This document shows, in pieces, positions 53,738-63,124 of a stretch of 64,000 nt of DNA. The DNA is from Pandoraea bronchicola (GTDB taxonomy: Bacteria; Pseudomonadota; Gammaproteobacteria; Burkholderiales; Burkholderiaceae), in the NCBI RefSeq assembly GCF_902459805.1, contig NZ_CABPST010000009.1:124001-188000 (forward strand). Reading direction: 5' to 3'. How positions within the stretch are numbered: the first letter of the stretch is position 1; the number at the start of each line of letters is the position of its first letter. A model generated the notes under the pieces. It did not search any database. It worked only from the letters and a program-made list of their open reading frames with translations, and had not been told where the DNA came from. The position numbers and the translations under genes were made by a program.

Positions 53738-54864
53738 GGATCGTCCTGTTCGTCACCGGTCTGCAGTTGGGCGGCGCAGAGACCCAAGTCGCCGATCTCG
53801 CCCGGGGGTTTCTCGCACGCGGTCATGATGTCAATCTGATTTCCCTGACCGGGAATTGCGCCATCGATCTGCCCGAATCGCCACGGCTCACGCTCATCGA
53901 ACTGAGGGCGGGCAAGACGCCGTGGTCGCTCGTGTGCGCGTTGCGGCGGCTCGTCTCGCATTTGCGTGCATGGCAGCCGGATGTCGTGCACGCCCACATG
54001 GTGCATGCCAATCTGCTCGCCCGTGTGGCACGCTGGTTTGTGTCAATGCCGGTGCTTGTGACGAGCGCCCACAGCCGTAATGAAGGCGGACGTCTGCGGA
54101 TGCTGGCCTACCGGCTGACCGACCGATGGACGGACTTGACGACCAACGTCAGCGACGACGCCGTGGCTGCGTTCGTCGCGCAACGCGCCGCCCCTGCGGC
54201 ACGCATCGCGAGCATGCCCAACGGCATCGATACGACGCGCTACCATCCCGACGCGCCATCGCGTTCGCGGTGGCGCGCCGCCGCGCTGGCAACGGCGTCC
54301 GGCACGACGCCCATCGTCTTCGCCGCCGGCCGGATGGTCGAAGCGAAGGACTACCCGACGCTGATCGACGCGTTCTCGCACGTGCGACGAGAATTACCCG
54401 GCGCGCGCCTGTTTATCGCGGGCGACGGGCCATTGCGGGCCTCGGTGCAGGCGCTCGTCGACACCCGTGGACTTTCCAATGCCGTCACGTTGCTCGGGCG
54501 TCGCAACGACATTGCGCAATGGATGTGTGCGGCGGATGTGTACGCGATGTCGTCGGCCTGGGAAGGATTACCGCTCGTGATCGGCGAGGCAATGGCCAGC
54601 GGCTTGCCTATTGTGTCGACCGATTGCGGGGGCGTGCGCGAGCTGGTCGGCACCGGGCCGGACAATACGCTGGTGCCCGTAGGCGATGCGCAGGCGCTTG
54701 GCGAAGCCCTGACTTGCTGCTTGCGCGCCGACGCGAGCGTGCGCCACGCGGCCGGCATGGCCAATCGCGAGCGCATCGTCGCCAATTACTCTCTCGATGC
54801 TGTCGTCAGCCGATGGCTTGAGACCTATGCCCGACTGGCTGCGGCGCGAGCCGCAGCCCACTGA
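53734..54864 (+). CDS. glycosyltransferase family 4 protein
   Basis: A 376-aa GT-B enzyme. FVTGLQLGGAETQVADLARG is the acceptor-side loop (GGAE motif), VHAHMVHANLLAR follows, and the donor domain has VFAAGRMVEAKDYPTLIDAF, LFIAGDGPLRASV and the EGLPLVIGEAMASGLPIVST nucleotide-sugar motif. It follows the previous GT gene with a 4-bp overlap. Its acceptor and donor cannot be predicted. Confidence 0.92.
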   Translation: MRIVLFVTGLQLGGAETQVADLARGFLARGHDVNLISLTGNCAIDLPESPRLTLIELRAGKTPWSLVCALRRLVSHLRAWQPDVVHAHMVHANLLARVARWFVSMPVLVTSAHSRNEGGRLRMLAYRLTDRWTDLTTNVSDDAVAAFVAQRAAPAARIASMPNGIDTTRYHPDAPSRSRWRAAALATASGTTPIVFAAGRMVEAKDYPTLIDAFSHVRRELPGARLFIAGDGPLRASVQALVDTRGLSNAVTLLGRRNDIAQWMCAADVYAMSSAWEGLPLVIGEAMASGLPIVSTDCGGVRELVGTGPDNTLVPVGDAQALGEALTCCLRADASVRHAAGMANRERIVANYSLDAVVSRWLETYARLAAARAAAH

Positions 54865-54869
54865 ATCCG

Positions 54870-56012
54870 ATGCAAGCACCCGTTCTCTTCTGTTCGAACT
54901 CTTTCTGGTCGATCCACAACTTTCGTGGCGGTCCGATCCGCGCACTGCTCGCTGACGGCCATCCGGTCCATGTCGTCGCCCCCGATGACGACTACTCGCC
55001 GTTACTGCGCGAAATGGGCTGTACCGTCCATATCATGCCGATGGCGTCGAAAGGCCAGAATCCGCTTCAGGACATTGCGCTGACGATGCGCCTGTTCCGT
55101 CTGTACCGGCGTATTCGTCCGGCGGTCTGCTTCCACTACACGATCAAGCCGAACATCTACGGCGCCGTAGCGGCCCATTGGGCGGGCATTCCGTCGGTAT
55201 CCATCACGACCGGCCTGGGCACCGTGTTCATCAACAAGTCGCTGATTACACACGTCGTACGCCTGTTGTACCGGTACGCGTTCCGGCACACGCTGGAGAA
55301 CTGGCTGCTCAATGAATCGGACTTCGATGCCATGGTCAGCGGCGAACTGGTCGATATGCGCAAAGCGCGCCTGCTTCCCGGGGAAGGGGTGAATCTCGAT
55401 CATTTCGCCCTCGCCCCGTGGCCGGCAGACGACGGGACGTTCCGCTTTCTGCTGATTGCGCGGCTATTGCGTGACAAAGGCGTGCTGGAGTTCGTGGATG
55501 CGGCGCGCGCGCTCAAGGCGTCGATGCCGCACGTTCGATTCCAGTTGCTGGGGCCCGCCGACGTCGAAAATCCGACCGCGATCTCAAGGGAGCAGGTCGC
55601 CGCATGGGAGCGGGAAGGTCTCATCGAGTACCTGGGCGTGACGCAGGAAGTGCGCCCCTTTATCGCCCAAGCACACTGCATCGTGCTGCCGTCCTACCGG
55701 GAAGGCTTGTCCCGGACGTTGCTCGAGGCGAGCGCCATGGGGCGCCCCGTGATCACCACCGACGTTCAGGGTTGTCGCGAAGTGGTGAGCGAGGGTGTCA
55801 CTGGATGGGTCGTACCCGCGCAGAACGCAACGGCATTGAGCACGCAAATGAAGCATGTGGCAAGCATGTCCCCCCTTGATCTTGCGGCGGTTGGGCGGGC
55901 TGGGCGTGCTAAAGTAGCGCACAATTTCGACGAGCGATTGGTGATCGCCGAGTATTTCAGAATACTTGGCGAGGTCAATAGGGGGGCCCCGCGACACCCG
56001 ACCCACGTTTAA
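54870..56012 (+). CDS. glycosyltransferase family 4 protein
   Basis: A 380-aa GT-B enzyme of the PglA/WbnK-like type. FCSNSFWSIHNFRGGPIRAL replaces the usual glycine loop; HYTIKPNIYGAVAAHWAGIP and TTGLGTVFINKSL are typical of the N-acetyl-hexosamine transferases in this subgroup. The donor side has LLIARLLRDKGVLEFVDAA and YREGLSRTLLEASAMGRPVI. It is 5 bp behind the preceding gene and 65 bp before the first WecA-like gene. Confidence 0.92.
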   Translation: MQAPVLFCSNSFWSIHNFRGGPIRALLADGHPVHVVAPDDDYSPLLREMGCTVHIMPMASKGQNPLQDIALTMRLFRLYRRIRPAVCFHYTIKPNIYGAVAAHWAGIPSVSITTGLGTVFINKSLITHVVRLLYRYAFRHTLENWLLNESDFDAMVSGELVDMRKARLLPGEGVNLDHFALAPWPADDGTFRFLLIARLLRDKGVLEFVDAARALKASMPHVRFQLLGPADVENPTAISREQVAAWEREGLIEYLGVTQEVRPFIAQAHCIVLPSYREGLSRTLLEASAMGRPVITTDVQGCREVVSEGVTGWVVPAQNATALSTQMKHVASMSPLDLAAVGRAGRAKVAHNFDERLVIAEYFRILGEVNRGAPRHPTHV

Positions 56013-56077
56013 CCGGGTTCTTGCGAGAACACCATTCGCCTATAAGAACTAAGCAACGCGATTAACTTGTCCGTACT

Positions 56078-57175
56078 ATGCTGAACCTGACATTGGCATT
56101 GGTGGTTTCATTCGTCACTACGCTGCTTATCGTGCGGTATGCCCATGTGCACGCGCGTTTTTCCAGCGATAGCGATACGAAAGGGGTTCAGAAGGTTCAC
56201 GCCCATCCTGTGCCTCGAATTGGCGGATTGGGGATTATGCTCGGTCTGCTCGTTGCGGCAACGTTCGCGACGTTTAACTACCGCGGTGGACGGCTCGGCG
56301 AGATCCTGATGCTGACCGCCTGCGCTGCCCCGGTGTTTCTGAGCGGTTTCATTGAGGACATCACCAAACGGGTATCACCGCGTGCCCGTTTGCTCTGCGC
56401 GATGGCTTCCGCACTCGTGGCCTATTGGGTGCTGGGCATCCATATCAACCGCATCGATATTGCCCCGATTGACAGTCTTCTCGCAATTCCGTTGATTTCC
56501 GTCGTGCTGACCGTTGTTTGTACGGCGGCCATGACGAATGCCATCAATATCATCGATGGCTTCAATGGACTCGCCGCGATGGTCAGTATCTTCATGTTCA
56601 TGTCGCTCGGCTATGTCGCTTTTCAGGTAGGTGATAGCGTTGTCCTTTCTGCGGCAATGATTATGGTCGGTGCCGTTCTCGGTTTTTTTATTTTGAATTA
56701 TCCGAACGGACTGATCTTCCTCGGAGATGGTGGCGCCTACTTCATCGGATTCATGCTGGCGGAACTCGCCATACTTCTGGTAATGCGAAACCCGATGGTT
56801 TCTCCCTGGTATCCGGCGCTCATGCTGATTTACCCGATTTTTGAAGTTTGCTTTTCGATTTACCGGCGGCGTTTCGTGCGGGGTGTCTCGCCCAGCATGC
56901 CTGACGGCGTTCATCTGCATATGCTCATCTACAAGCGCGTATTGCGTTGGGCCGTCGGTTCAAAAATTGCGGCACAATTGGCTCGCCGCAATTCGATGAC
57001 CTCGCCATATCTTTGGGTGCTGTGTCTATCGGCCGTAGTCCCGGCAACGATCTTCTGGCGACACAGCGGCTTGCTGGCGACTTGTTGTCTCATGTTCATC
57101 GTGGTGTACGTCTGGTTGTATCAGCGCATCGTACGATTCCGTTCGCCGCGCTGGATAGTTTTTAAGAAAAAGTAA
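56078..57175 (+). CDS. polyprenyl-phosphate sugar-phosphate transferase (WecA/WbpL-like), copy 1
   Basis: A 365-aa membrane enzyme (about 11 helices) that transfers a sugar 1-phosphate to undecaprenyl phosphate to begin glycan synthesis. Conserved motifs: HAHPVPRIGGLGI, SGFIEDITKR (metal region), NAINIIDGFNGLAAM, FLGDGGAYFIGF and DGVHLHMLIYKR (sugar specificity). The DNA is clearly more AT-rich than the next gene. It is homologous over the full length to the gene at 57231, roughly two residues in three identical by eye. Confidence 0.92.
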   Translation: MLNLTLALVVSFVTTLLIVRYAHVHARFSSDSDTKGVQKVHAHPVPRIGGLGIMLGLLVAATFATFNYRGGRLGEILMLTACAAPVFLSGFIEDITKRVSPRARLLCAMASALVAYWVLGIHINRIDIAPIDSLLAIPLISVVLTVVCTAAMTNAINIIDGFNGLAAMVSIFMFMSLGYVAFQVGDSVVLSAAMIMVGAVLGFFILNYPNGLIFLGDGGAYFIGFMLAELAILLVMRNPMVSPWYPALMLIYPIFEVCFSIYRRRFVRGVSPSMPDGVHLHMLIYKRVLRWAVGSKIAAQLARRNSMTSPYLWVLCLSAVVPATIFWRHSGLLATCCLMFIVVYVWLYQRIVRFRSPRWIVFKKK

Positions 57176-57230
57176 GCCACGTTCCAAATCATCTCTTCGA
57201 TAGCCGCGTCAGCGACTATCGCACCGCATC

Positions 57231-58322
57231 ATGCTGAGTCTTGCCATCGCCCTCGTCGTGTCGTTTGTCGCGACGCTGTTGATCGTCCGCTACGCGCACG
57301 TTCACTCACGCTTCTCCGGCGATAGCGATGTCGCCGGGGTACAGAAGTTTCACGTGCGCCCGGTGCCGCGCATCGGCGGCGTCGGCATCCTCGCGGGCCT
57401 GCTCGTGGCCGCCACGGCGCTCGGCGTCTCTTATCCCAAGGTGTCGCGCGACATTCTGCTGCTCATCGCCTGCGGCCTGCCGGCTTTCCTTTCCGGCTTC
57501 ATCGAGGATGTGACCAAAAGGGTGACGCCGACGGTGCGCCTCGTCTGCACGATGTTCGCGGCATTGCTGGCATGGTTCATGCTCGATATCCACATCACCC
57601 GCATCGACATCGGCTTTGTCGACCGGGCGCTGATGCTCGCCATTGTGTCGGTACCGCTTACGGTGCTGTGTGTTGCCGGCATGGCCAACGCGGTCAATAT
57701 CATCGACGGCTTCAACGGGCTCGCAGCCATGGTCGCGACGATCATGTTCGCCTCGCTCGGTTATGTGGGATTTCAAGTCCAGGACCCCGTCGTGCTGACC
57801 ACGTCGATGATCATGGTGGGCGCCATCCTCGGGTTCTTCATCTTCAATTTCCCAGGCGGACTGATTTTCCTGGGGGACGGCGGGGCCTACTTCCTCGGCT
57901 TCATGCTGGCCGAAATCGCCGTGTTGCTGGTCATGCGCAACCCGCAGGTCTCGCCGTGGTATCCCGCCCTCATGGTGATTTACCCCGCCTTCGAAGTCTG
58001 CTTCTCCATCTATCGCAAACGCTTCGTGCGCGGCATCTCGCCCGGCATTCCCGATGGCGTGCATCTGCACATGCTCGTCTACAAGCGGTTGATGCGCTGG
58101 GCCGCAGGCTCGCGCACGGCGAGCGCACTGACGCAGCGCAACTCCTTGACGTCACCGTACCTTTGGCTGCTATGCTTGCTGGCAGTGATCCCGGCGACGG
58201 TTTTCTGGCGACATAGTCTGGTGCTGGCGTTGTGCTGCGTCGCCTTCATGGTGACGTACGTCTGGCTGTACCTGCGCATCGTTCGCTTCAAGGCGCCACG
58301 CTGGCTGATCTACAAAAAATGA
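57231..58322 (+). CDS. polyprenyl-phosphate sugar-phosphate transferase (WecA/WbpL-like), copy 2
   Basis: A 363-aa paralogue of the preceding protein with the same motifs (HVRPVPRIGGVGI, SGFIEDVTKR, NAVNIIDGFNGLAAM, FLGDGGAYFLGF, DGVHLHMLVYKR). Codon use is GC-rich like the surrounding core genes. The two genes are 55 bp apart in the same direction. The two enzymes could differ in sugar substrate, or one could be a recent import or replacement. Confidence 0.93.
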   Translation: MLSLAIALVVSFVATLLIVRYAHVHSRFSGDSDVAGVQKFHVRPVPRIGGVGILAGLLVAATALGVSYPKVSRDILLLIACGLPAFLSGFIEDVTKRVTPTVRLVCTMFAALLAWFMLDIHITRIDIGFVDRALMLAIVSVPLTVLCVAGMANAVNIIDGFNGLAAMVATIMFASLGYVGFQVQDPVVLTTSMIMVGAILGFFIFNFPGGLIFLGDGGAYFLGFMLAEIAVLLVMRNPQVSPWYPALMVIYPAFEVCFSIYRKRFVRGISPGIPDGVHLHMLVYKRLMRWAAGSRTASALTQRNSLTSPYLWLLCLLAVIPATVFWRHSLVLALCCVAFMVTYVWLYLRIVRFKAPRWLIYKK

Positions 58323-58416
58323 ACGACCCCGGGGGCGATGCGCCGAAGGTGTATAGCCTCAGCACGCGACATCCCTCCGGATCGGGACAACAAGACAAGA
58401 CAGCGCCACCTACGCG

Positions 58417-59430
58417 ATGCGTGACATCTATGCCATCGGCGACCTGCAAGGTTGCCAAACGTCGTTTGAACAACTGCTCGCACGCCTGCCTCAGGATGCG
58501 GATCTCTGGCTGGCCGGCGACCTCGTCAACCGTGGTCCGCGTTCGCTCGACACGCTGCGTCAGGTTATCGCGCTGGGCCACCGCGCGACGGCCATCCTCG
58601 GCAATCACGATCTGCATTTGCTGGCCGTGGCCGCAGGTGTGCGTCAGGCCCACGGCAGCGACACCATCGACGACATTCTCAACGCGCCCGACCGCGATGC
58701 CCTCATCGACTGGGTTCGCCATCTGCCGCTCGCACACCTCGCGCATGGCCATCTGATGGTGCATGCCGGTGTGCTGCCGCAATGGGACGCCACCCAGGTC
58801 ATCACGCTCGCCCGCGACGTAGAGACGCAATTGCGTGGCCCAAACTGGAAGACGTTCCTCTCGCGCATGTTCGGCAATCAGCCCGATCAGTGGCAAGAGG
58901 GGCTGAGCGACGAGGACCGTCAGCGTCTCACGATCAACGCACTCACCCGTATGCGCTTTTGCACGGCCGACGGACGCATCGACTTCAAGATCAAAGAAGG
59001 CGCCGATGCGGCCACGACCGAACTGAAGCCCTGGTTCGACGCGCCGGGCCGTCGCACGACCGACGTCACGGTGGTGTTCGGTCACTGGTCAGCACTCGGT
59101 CTGGTGATGCGCGAGAATGTGCTCGGACTCGACACGGGCTGCGTCTGGGGCGGCCAATTGACGGCGGTGAAGCTCGCCAGTTCACTCGCCGGGCGCGATC
59201 TGATTCAGATCGATTGCCCGCAGATTCGCGATCCGTTTGCGTTCGCGGACAGTAAGAAGCGCGGCAAGATGAAAAAGGCCGATAAGGCCGAAGACGCCAT
59301 CAAGGCCGCGAAAGCCGAGAAGCTCGGCAAGGGCGCGCGCAAGCTCGACAAGGCCGATAAACCCGCGAAAGCCGATAAGATTCAGCGGGTCGACAAGATC
59401 GACAAGGAAACAAAGCGCAAAAGCGCTTGA
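58417..59430 (+). CDS. apaH: bis(5'-nucleosyl)-tetraphosphatase, symmetrical
   Basis: A 337-aa calcineurin-like phosphoesterase that splits Ap4A into two ADP and removes Np4 caps from RNA. Metal motifs: IGDLQGC, AGDLVNRGP, LGNHDLHLL, and later VFGHWSALG / GLDTGCVWGGQLTAV. The catalytic part ends near residue 280, the usual family length; a further ~57 residues form a Lys/Ala/Asp-rich tail (KADKAEDAIKAAKAEKLG...). The tail may bind nucleic acid (inference). Confidence 0.94.
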   Translation: MRDIYAIGDLQGCQTSFEQLLARLPQDADLWLAGDLVNRGPRSLDTLRQVIALGHRATAILGNHDLHLLAVAAGVRQAHGSDTIDDILNAPDRDALIDWVRHLPLAHLAHGHLMVHAGVLPQWDATQVITLARDVETQLRGPNWKTFLSRMFGNQPDQWQEGLSDEDRQRLTINALTRMRFCTADGRIDFKIKEGADAATTELKPWFDAPGRRTTDVTVVFGHWSALGLVMRENVLGLDTGCVWGGQLTAVKLASSLAGRDLIQIDCPQIRDPFAFADSKKRGKMKKADKAEDAIKAAKAEKLGKGARKLDKADKPAKADKIQRVDKIDKETKRKSA

Positions 59431-59467
59431 AGACGGACCGCGCTCACCGCCATCTCCAGGTCAAACG

Positions 59468-59495
59468 AAAACGGCGCCTTACTGGCGCCGTTTTT
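59468..59495. terminator. bidirectional terminator between apaH and plsC
   Basis: Arms aaaacggcgcc / ggcgccgtttt with a 5-nt loop, A-run on one side and T-run on the other; serves convergent genes. Confidence 0.92.
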
Positions 59496-59518
59496 CATGC
59501 CGGTATACGTCACTCGCG

Positions 59519-60352
59519 TCAGACCTGAACCGCCTGCGCCCCATCGCCTTCCTCGTCGCCCAACACTACCGAATCACGCGAGCCGACCGAGCCGCTTTGC
59601 GGCAGCACCGCCTCAGGCAAGAATCGCTGTAACGCATCGCCAACGGCCTTCTGCGCACCGAGTGCGAATTCGCGCCGATGTTGCCCTTCCTGCGGAGACT
59701 GGGGTTCGCCGATCGACAGGCGCACCGTCATGGGAGGTGCACGCAGAATCATGTCGATGGACTCGATCAGACTCATCTCGCCAATGTATGCCGGTGCCAT
59801 CGTATGTCGTCCGCTCGCGGCATCGGTATAGAACAGGCAGAGCGGCTGCACGGGCTTACCGGTACTCACCGGCGCTTGCAGCAGGTTGGCGTGAAACGGC
59901 AACAGACTACGGCCATCCGTAGTCGTGCCCTCAGGGAAAACCGTGATGATGTCGCCGTCGCGCAGACAATCGGACAGGTAATGCATGATCCGGCGCGCAT
60001 CGGCACGGCGCTCTCGTTGCAGGAAGATCGTGCGCGTCTGCACACACAGCCAACCGACCAACGGCCAATGGCGAATCTCTGCCTTCGCGACGAAGCGCAC
60101 CGGTTGCCACGCATTGATCGCGAAGATATCGATCCACGACACGTGATTGCACAGCAGCATCACGCCGCTGTTGGGCAACGCGGCATGCTGCTCGACCTCG
60201 AGACGCATGCCGCACAGCTTGAGCAACTTCTGCGACCACGCACGAATGCGACGATGCTTCGCCGCCTCGGACAGAAACGGGAAGAACAGCAACGCAGTCA
60301 GCAGGCCGCGCAAGAGGTGCAGGCCGAGACGAATTTTTTTGATTAACAACAC
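59519..60352 (-). CDS. plsC: 1-acyl-sn-glycerol-3-phosphate acyltransferase
   Basis: A 277-aa membrane-bound acyltransferase making phosphatidic acid. After an N-terminal hydrophobic helix come the catalytic NHVSWIDIF (H-x4-D), the EIRHWPLVGWL and the FPEGTTTDG motifs. The start is probably a GTG at 60352, with AGGA about ten bases upstream; no ATG precedes the first helix. It begins 12 bp after the pyrC-like gene's stop, so it is the last gene of the pyr operon. The C-terminal ~25 residues are acidic and non-conserved. Confidence 0.9.
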   Translation of the reverse strand: MLLIKKIRLGLHLLRGLLTALLFFPFLSEAAKHRRIRAWSQKLLKLCGMRLEVEQHAALPNSGVMLLCNHVSWIDIFAINAWQPVRFVAKAEIRHWPLVGWLCVQTRTIFLQRERRADARRIMHYLSDCLRDGDIITVFPEGTTTDGRSLLPFHANLLQAPVSTGKPVQPLCLFYTDAASGRHTMAPAYIGEMSLIESIDMILRAPPMTVRLSIGEPQSPQEGQHRREFALGAQKAVGDALQRFLPEAVLPQSGSVGSRDSVVLGDEEGDGAQAVQV

Positions 60353-60364
60353 GGCAATCGCATC

Positions 60365-61633
60365 CTAAACGGCGAGGGTTTCGTGCGCCACGCGGCCACC
60401 GACCAGCGTGAAACGTACGCGACCCGGCAATTCGTATCCCAGGAACGGGGTGTTGTGGCCGGCGCTGCGCAACGTCTGCGCGCCAACCGTCCAGTGCGCC
60501 GACGGTGCGAACACGCAAACATCGGCCGGCTGCCCCGGCGCGAGACGGCCTGCGCCCGGCGCTACCGCTACGAGGCGCTGTGCCGGCCCGTGCGTCACAC
60601 GTGCCAACGCATCGACCAGCGGCACGCGCGACTCGTCGGCCCATTTCAGGACCAGCGACAGGAGCAGTTCCAGTCCGCTCGCGCCCGGCACAGCTTGCGC
60701 AAACGGCACCAGACGCGCATCGGCAGCGAGCGGTGTATGGTCCGAGCAGATGGCGTCAATCGTGCCGTCCCGTGCCGCCTCTCGCATGGCCTCACGGTCC
60801 CGTTGACCCCGCAGCGGCGGATCGAGCCGGTACTGGGCATCAAAATAACCGATATCCATGTCGGTCAGATGGAGATGGTGTGCGGCGACGTCGCACGTGA
60901 CCGGCAACCCTTCTGCCTTTGCGGCTCGCACCAGCGCCAGCCCTGCGGCAGACGACAAACGGCACAGATGCACCCGCGTGCCCGTAACGCGAACGAGTTC
61001 GAGAAACGTGTGGAGTGCGATCGTCTCGGCGGCCACCGGAATACCCGCCAGGCCAAGACGCGAGGCAACGGCCCCGCTGGCAGCCACCCCGCCCGCCGCC
61101 AGTGCGGTATCTTGCGCACGCAACCATACCGTCAGCCCGAACGTGCCTGCGTATTGGAGCGCGCGCAACAACGTGCGGTTATCGGGCATCGGCGCATTGG
61201 CCTGCGAAAGCCCGATGCAACCCGCCTGCGTCAACTGCGCCATTTCCGTGAGTTCGCGGCCCGCGAGGCCGACCGTCAGCGCACCCAAGGGGTGTACCTG
61301 CGCAAGATGCGTGGCGCTGGCGCGCAATTGCAGCATCTCGACAAGATCGGGCTCGTCCAGCACAGGGTCGGTATCGGGGGGACAAACCACGCGCGTCACG
61401 CCGCCCGCGAGCGCTGCGGCCGCTTCGCTGGACGCCGTCATGCGGCGCGCGGCCAGATCGACGAGCCCCGGCATGATCGCCAACCCCGTCGCGTCAACAG
61501 TGCGCTCGGCCGTAAAGTCGCCAGGCACCGCGCCCAGCGCAGCGATTTTTCCTTCGGCGATGAAGACGTCCTGAACCTGGTCGGTTCGGGTCGCGGGATC
61601 AATGACGCGACCACCCTTCAAATGCAGTTTCAT
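60365..61633 (-). CDS. pyrC: dihydroorotase-like protein, probably non-catalytic (PyrC'/PyrX)
   Basis: A 422-aa amidohydrolase-fold protein of the dihydroorotase family. The metal-binding H-x-H that normally follows PGLVDLH-x-H is missing (PGLVDLAARRMTAS), although later family elements (AAHHLHLTDMDIGYFD, ICSDHTPLAADA) remain. In Pseudomonas and relatives such an inactive homologue (PyrC') forms a complex with PyrB and is needed for aspartate transcarbamoylase activity. It lies 7 bp behind pyrB, which fits. A genuine dihydroorotase must then be encoded elsewhere. Confidence 0.92.
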   Translation of the reverse strand: MKLHLKGGRVIDPATRTDQVQDVFIAEGKIAALGAVPGDFTAERTVDATGLAIMPGLVDLAARRMTASSEAAAALAGGVTRVVCPPDTDPVLDEPDLVEMLQLRASATHLAQVHPLGALTVGLAGRELTEMAQLTQAGCIGLSQANAPMPDNRTLLRALQYAGTFGLTVWLRAQDTALAAGGVAASGAVASRLGLAGIPVAAETIALHTFLELVRVTGTRVHLCRLSSAAGLALVRAAKAEGLPVTCDVAAHHLHLTDMDIGYFDAQYRLDPPLRGQRDREAMREAARDGTIDAICSDHTPLAADARLVPFAQAVPGASGLELLLSLVLKWADESRVPLVDALARVTHGPAQRLVAVAPGAGRLAPGQPADVCVFAPSAHWTVGAQTLRSAGHNTPFLGYELPGRVRFTLVGGRVAHETLAV

Positions 61634-61640
61634 GGTGCGC

Positions 61641-62618
61641 TTACCCGTGGTTTGCGGCGACGATGCTCATCACCGCCATGCGCACGGCAATGCCGAACGA
61701 CACTTGTTCGAGAATGACCGACTGCGGGCCGTCTGCGACCGCCGAATCGATCTCCACGCCGCGGTTCATCGGACCAGGATGCATGACGATGGCATCGGGC
61801 CTGGCCAACGCCAGACGCTCCGGCGTCAGGCCGTAATACTTGAAGTACTCGGCGGCGGACGGCAGCAACGCACCGTTCATCCGCTCGTTCTGCAAACGCA
61901 ACATGATGATCACGTCGACGTCGCGGAGCCCTTCGTTCATGTCGTGAAACACACGCACGCCGAGTTGCTCCAGCCCCGTGGGCAGGAGGGTTCGCGGACC
62001 GATGGCGCGCACTTCCGGCACGCCGAGCGTCGTGAGCGCGTGAATGTCCGAACGCGCCACGCGCGAATGCAGAATGTCGCCGACGATTGCGACCGTCAGG
62101 TTCTGAAATTCGCCCTTGTGATGGCGAATCGTGTACATGTCGAGCAAGCCCTGCGTGGGGTGCGCGTGACGCCCGTCGCCAGCGTTGATGACATGCACAT
62201 GCGGCGCACAATGCTCGGCAATCAGATACGGCGCCCCCGACTGGGCGTGACGCACGACGAACAGGTCCGCGTGCATCGCCGACAGATTGCCAATGGTATC
62301 GAGCAACGTTTCGCCCTGGCTCGTTGACGACGCGTTGATATTCAGATTCAGCACATCGGCCGACAGGCGGGCCGCCGCGATTTCAAACGTCGTTCGCGTA
62401 CGCGTCGAATTCTCGAAGAAGAGATTGAAGACTGACTTGCCGCTCAGCAGCGGCACCTTCTTGACGTCGGCATCGTTCACGCTAACGAACTGCGTGGCGG
62501 TGTCGAGAATGTGCGTCAGCACAGCACGCGGCAACCCCTCTACCGTCAGCAAATGCTTGAGTTCACCGTTACGGTTGAGTTGGGGGTGGCCGCGTCGGCC
62601 GAGGATTCCGTTAGCCAT
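61641..62618 (-). CDS. pyrB: aspartate carbamoyltransferase catalytic subunit
   Basis: A 325-aa enzyme of pyrimidine synthesis joining carbamoyl phosphate and aspartate. [13 protein letters not shown] carries the carbamoyl-phosphate site, [20 protein letters not shown] the HPTQ motif, and [12 protein letters not shown] the C-terminal aspartate loop. About 15 extra residues at the N-terminus fit the class A ATCases that associate with a dihydroorotase-like subunit, encoded here next to it. Confidence 0.96.
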   Translation of the reverse strand: MANGILGRRGHPQLNRNGELKHLLTVEGLPRAVLTHILDTATQFVSVNDADVKKVPLLSGKSVFNLFFENSTRTRTTFEIAAARLSADVLNLNINASSTSQGETLLDTIGNLSAMHADLFVVRHAQSGAPYLIAEHCAPHVHVINAGDGRHAHPTQGLLDMYTIRHHKGEFQNLTVAIVGDILHSRVARSDIHALTTLGVPEVRAIGPRTLLPTGLEQLGVRVFHDMNEGLRDVDVIIMLRLQNERMNGALLPSAAEYFKYYGLTPERLALARPDAIVMHPGPMNRGVEIDSAVADGPQSVILEQVSFGIAVRMAVMSIVAANHG

Positions 62619-62695
62619 ACTGGGGGGATTCCTTGCCGGCGTGACGTTGTGTGGCGTCGCGCAGAAGACTGTCAGGCGTAATGCCGGTCCGGAGG

Positions 62696-63124
62696 TCAGG
62701 CAGGCACATGCTCGTCGAAGTACTGCTGGAGGATGATGCGGGCGGCTTCGGCATCGAGCGATGTCTTTTGCGAGACCTTGACACCCGCCTCAGCCAGCGA
62801 CGCCGCGGCAGCAACCGACGAGTAACGTTCGTCGACCCACACCACCGGCACGTCGAATCGCCCGTTGAGTTGATTTCCGAAGCGCTTGGCTTGCTGCGTC
62901 ATCGCGTGGGGCGTGCCGTCAGGATGGCACGGCAGCCCGACGACGATGAGTTCCGGTTGCCACTCGGCAATGAGCTTGCCGGTCTCGGCGAACCGGACTT
63001 CGCGGTTCAGGTTGGCAAGAACGGTGAGTGCGCGGGCTTCGCGCAACAGGAGATTGCCGATCGCCACACCGATCCGGCGCTCGCCGTAATCGAAGGCGAG
63101 TACCGTGGCACTGCCTGCCGTCAT
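62696..63124 (-). CDS. ruvX: YqgF/RuvX-family Holliday-junction resolvase-like nuclease
   Basis: A 142-aa RNase H-fold protein: [15 protein letters not shown] (catalytic Asp), [25 protein letters not shown] and a closing [17 protein letters not shown]. The family takes part in pre-16S rRNA 5'-end processing. Start overlaps the yqgE stop by 4 bp. The pyrR gene often found after ruvX in Burkholderia is absent; pyrB follows after 77 bp. Confidence 0.94.
   Translation of the reverse strand: MTAGSATVLAFDYGERRIGVAIGNLLLREARALTVLANLNREVRFAETGKLIAEWQPELIVVGLPCHPDGTPHAMTQQAKRFGNQLNGRFDVPVVWVDERYSSVAAAASLAEAGVKVSQKTSLDAEAARIILQQYFDEHVPA

Noticed and set aside
60383-61717. A 444-codon plus-strand frame
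   Set aside because: Antisense shadow of the dihydroorotase-like gene and the pyrB end.
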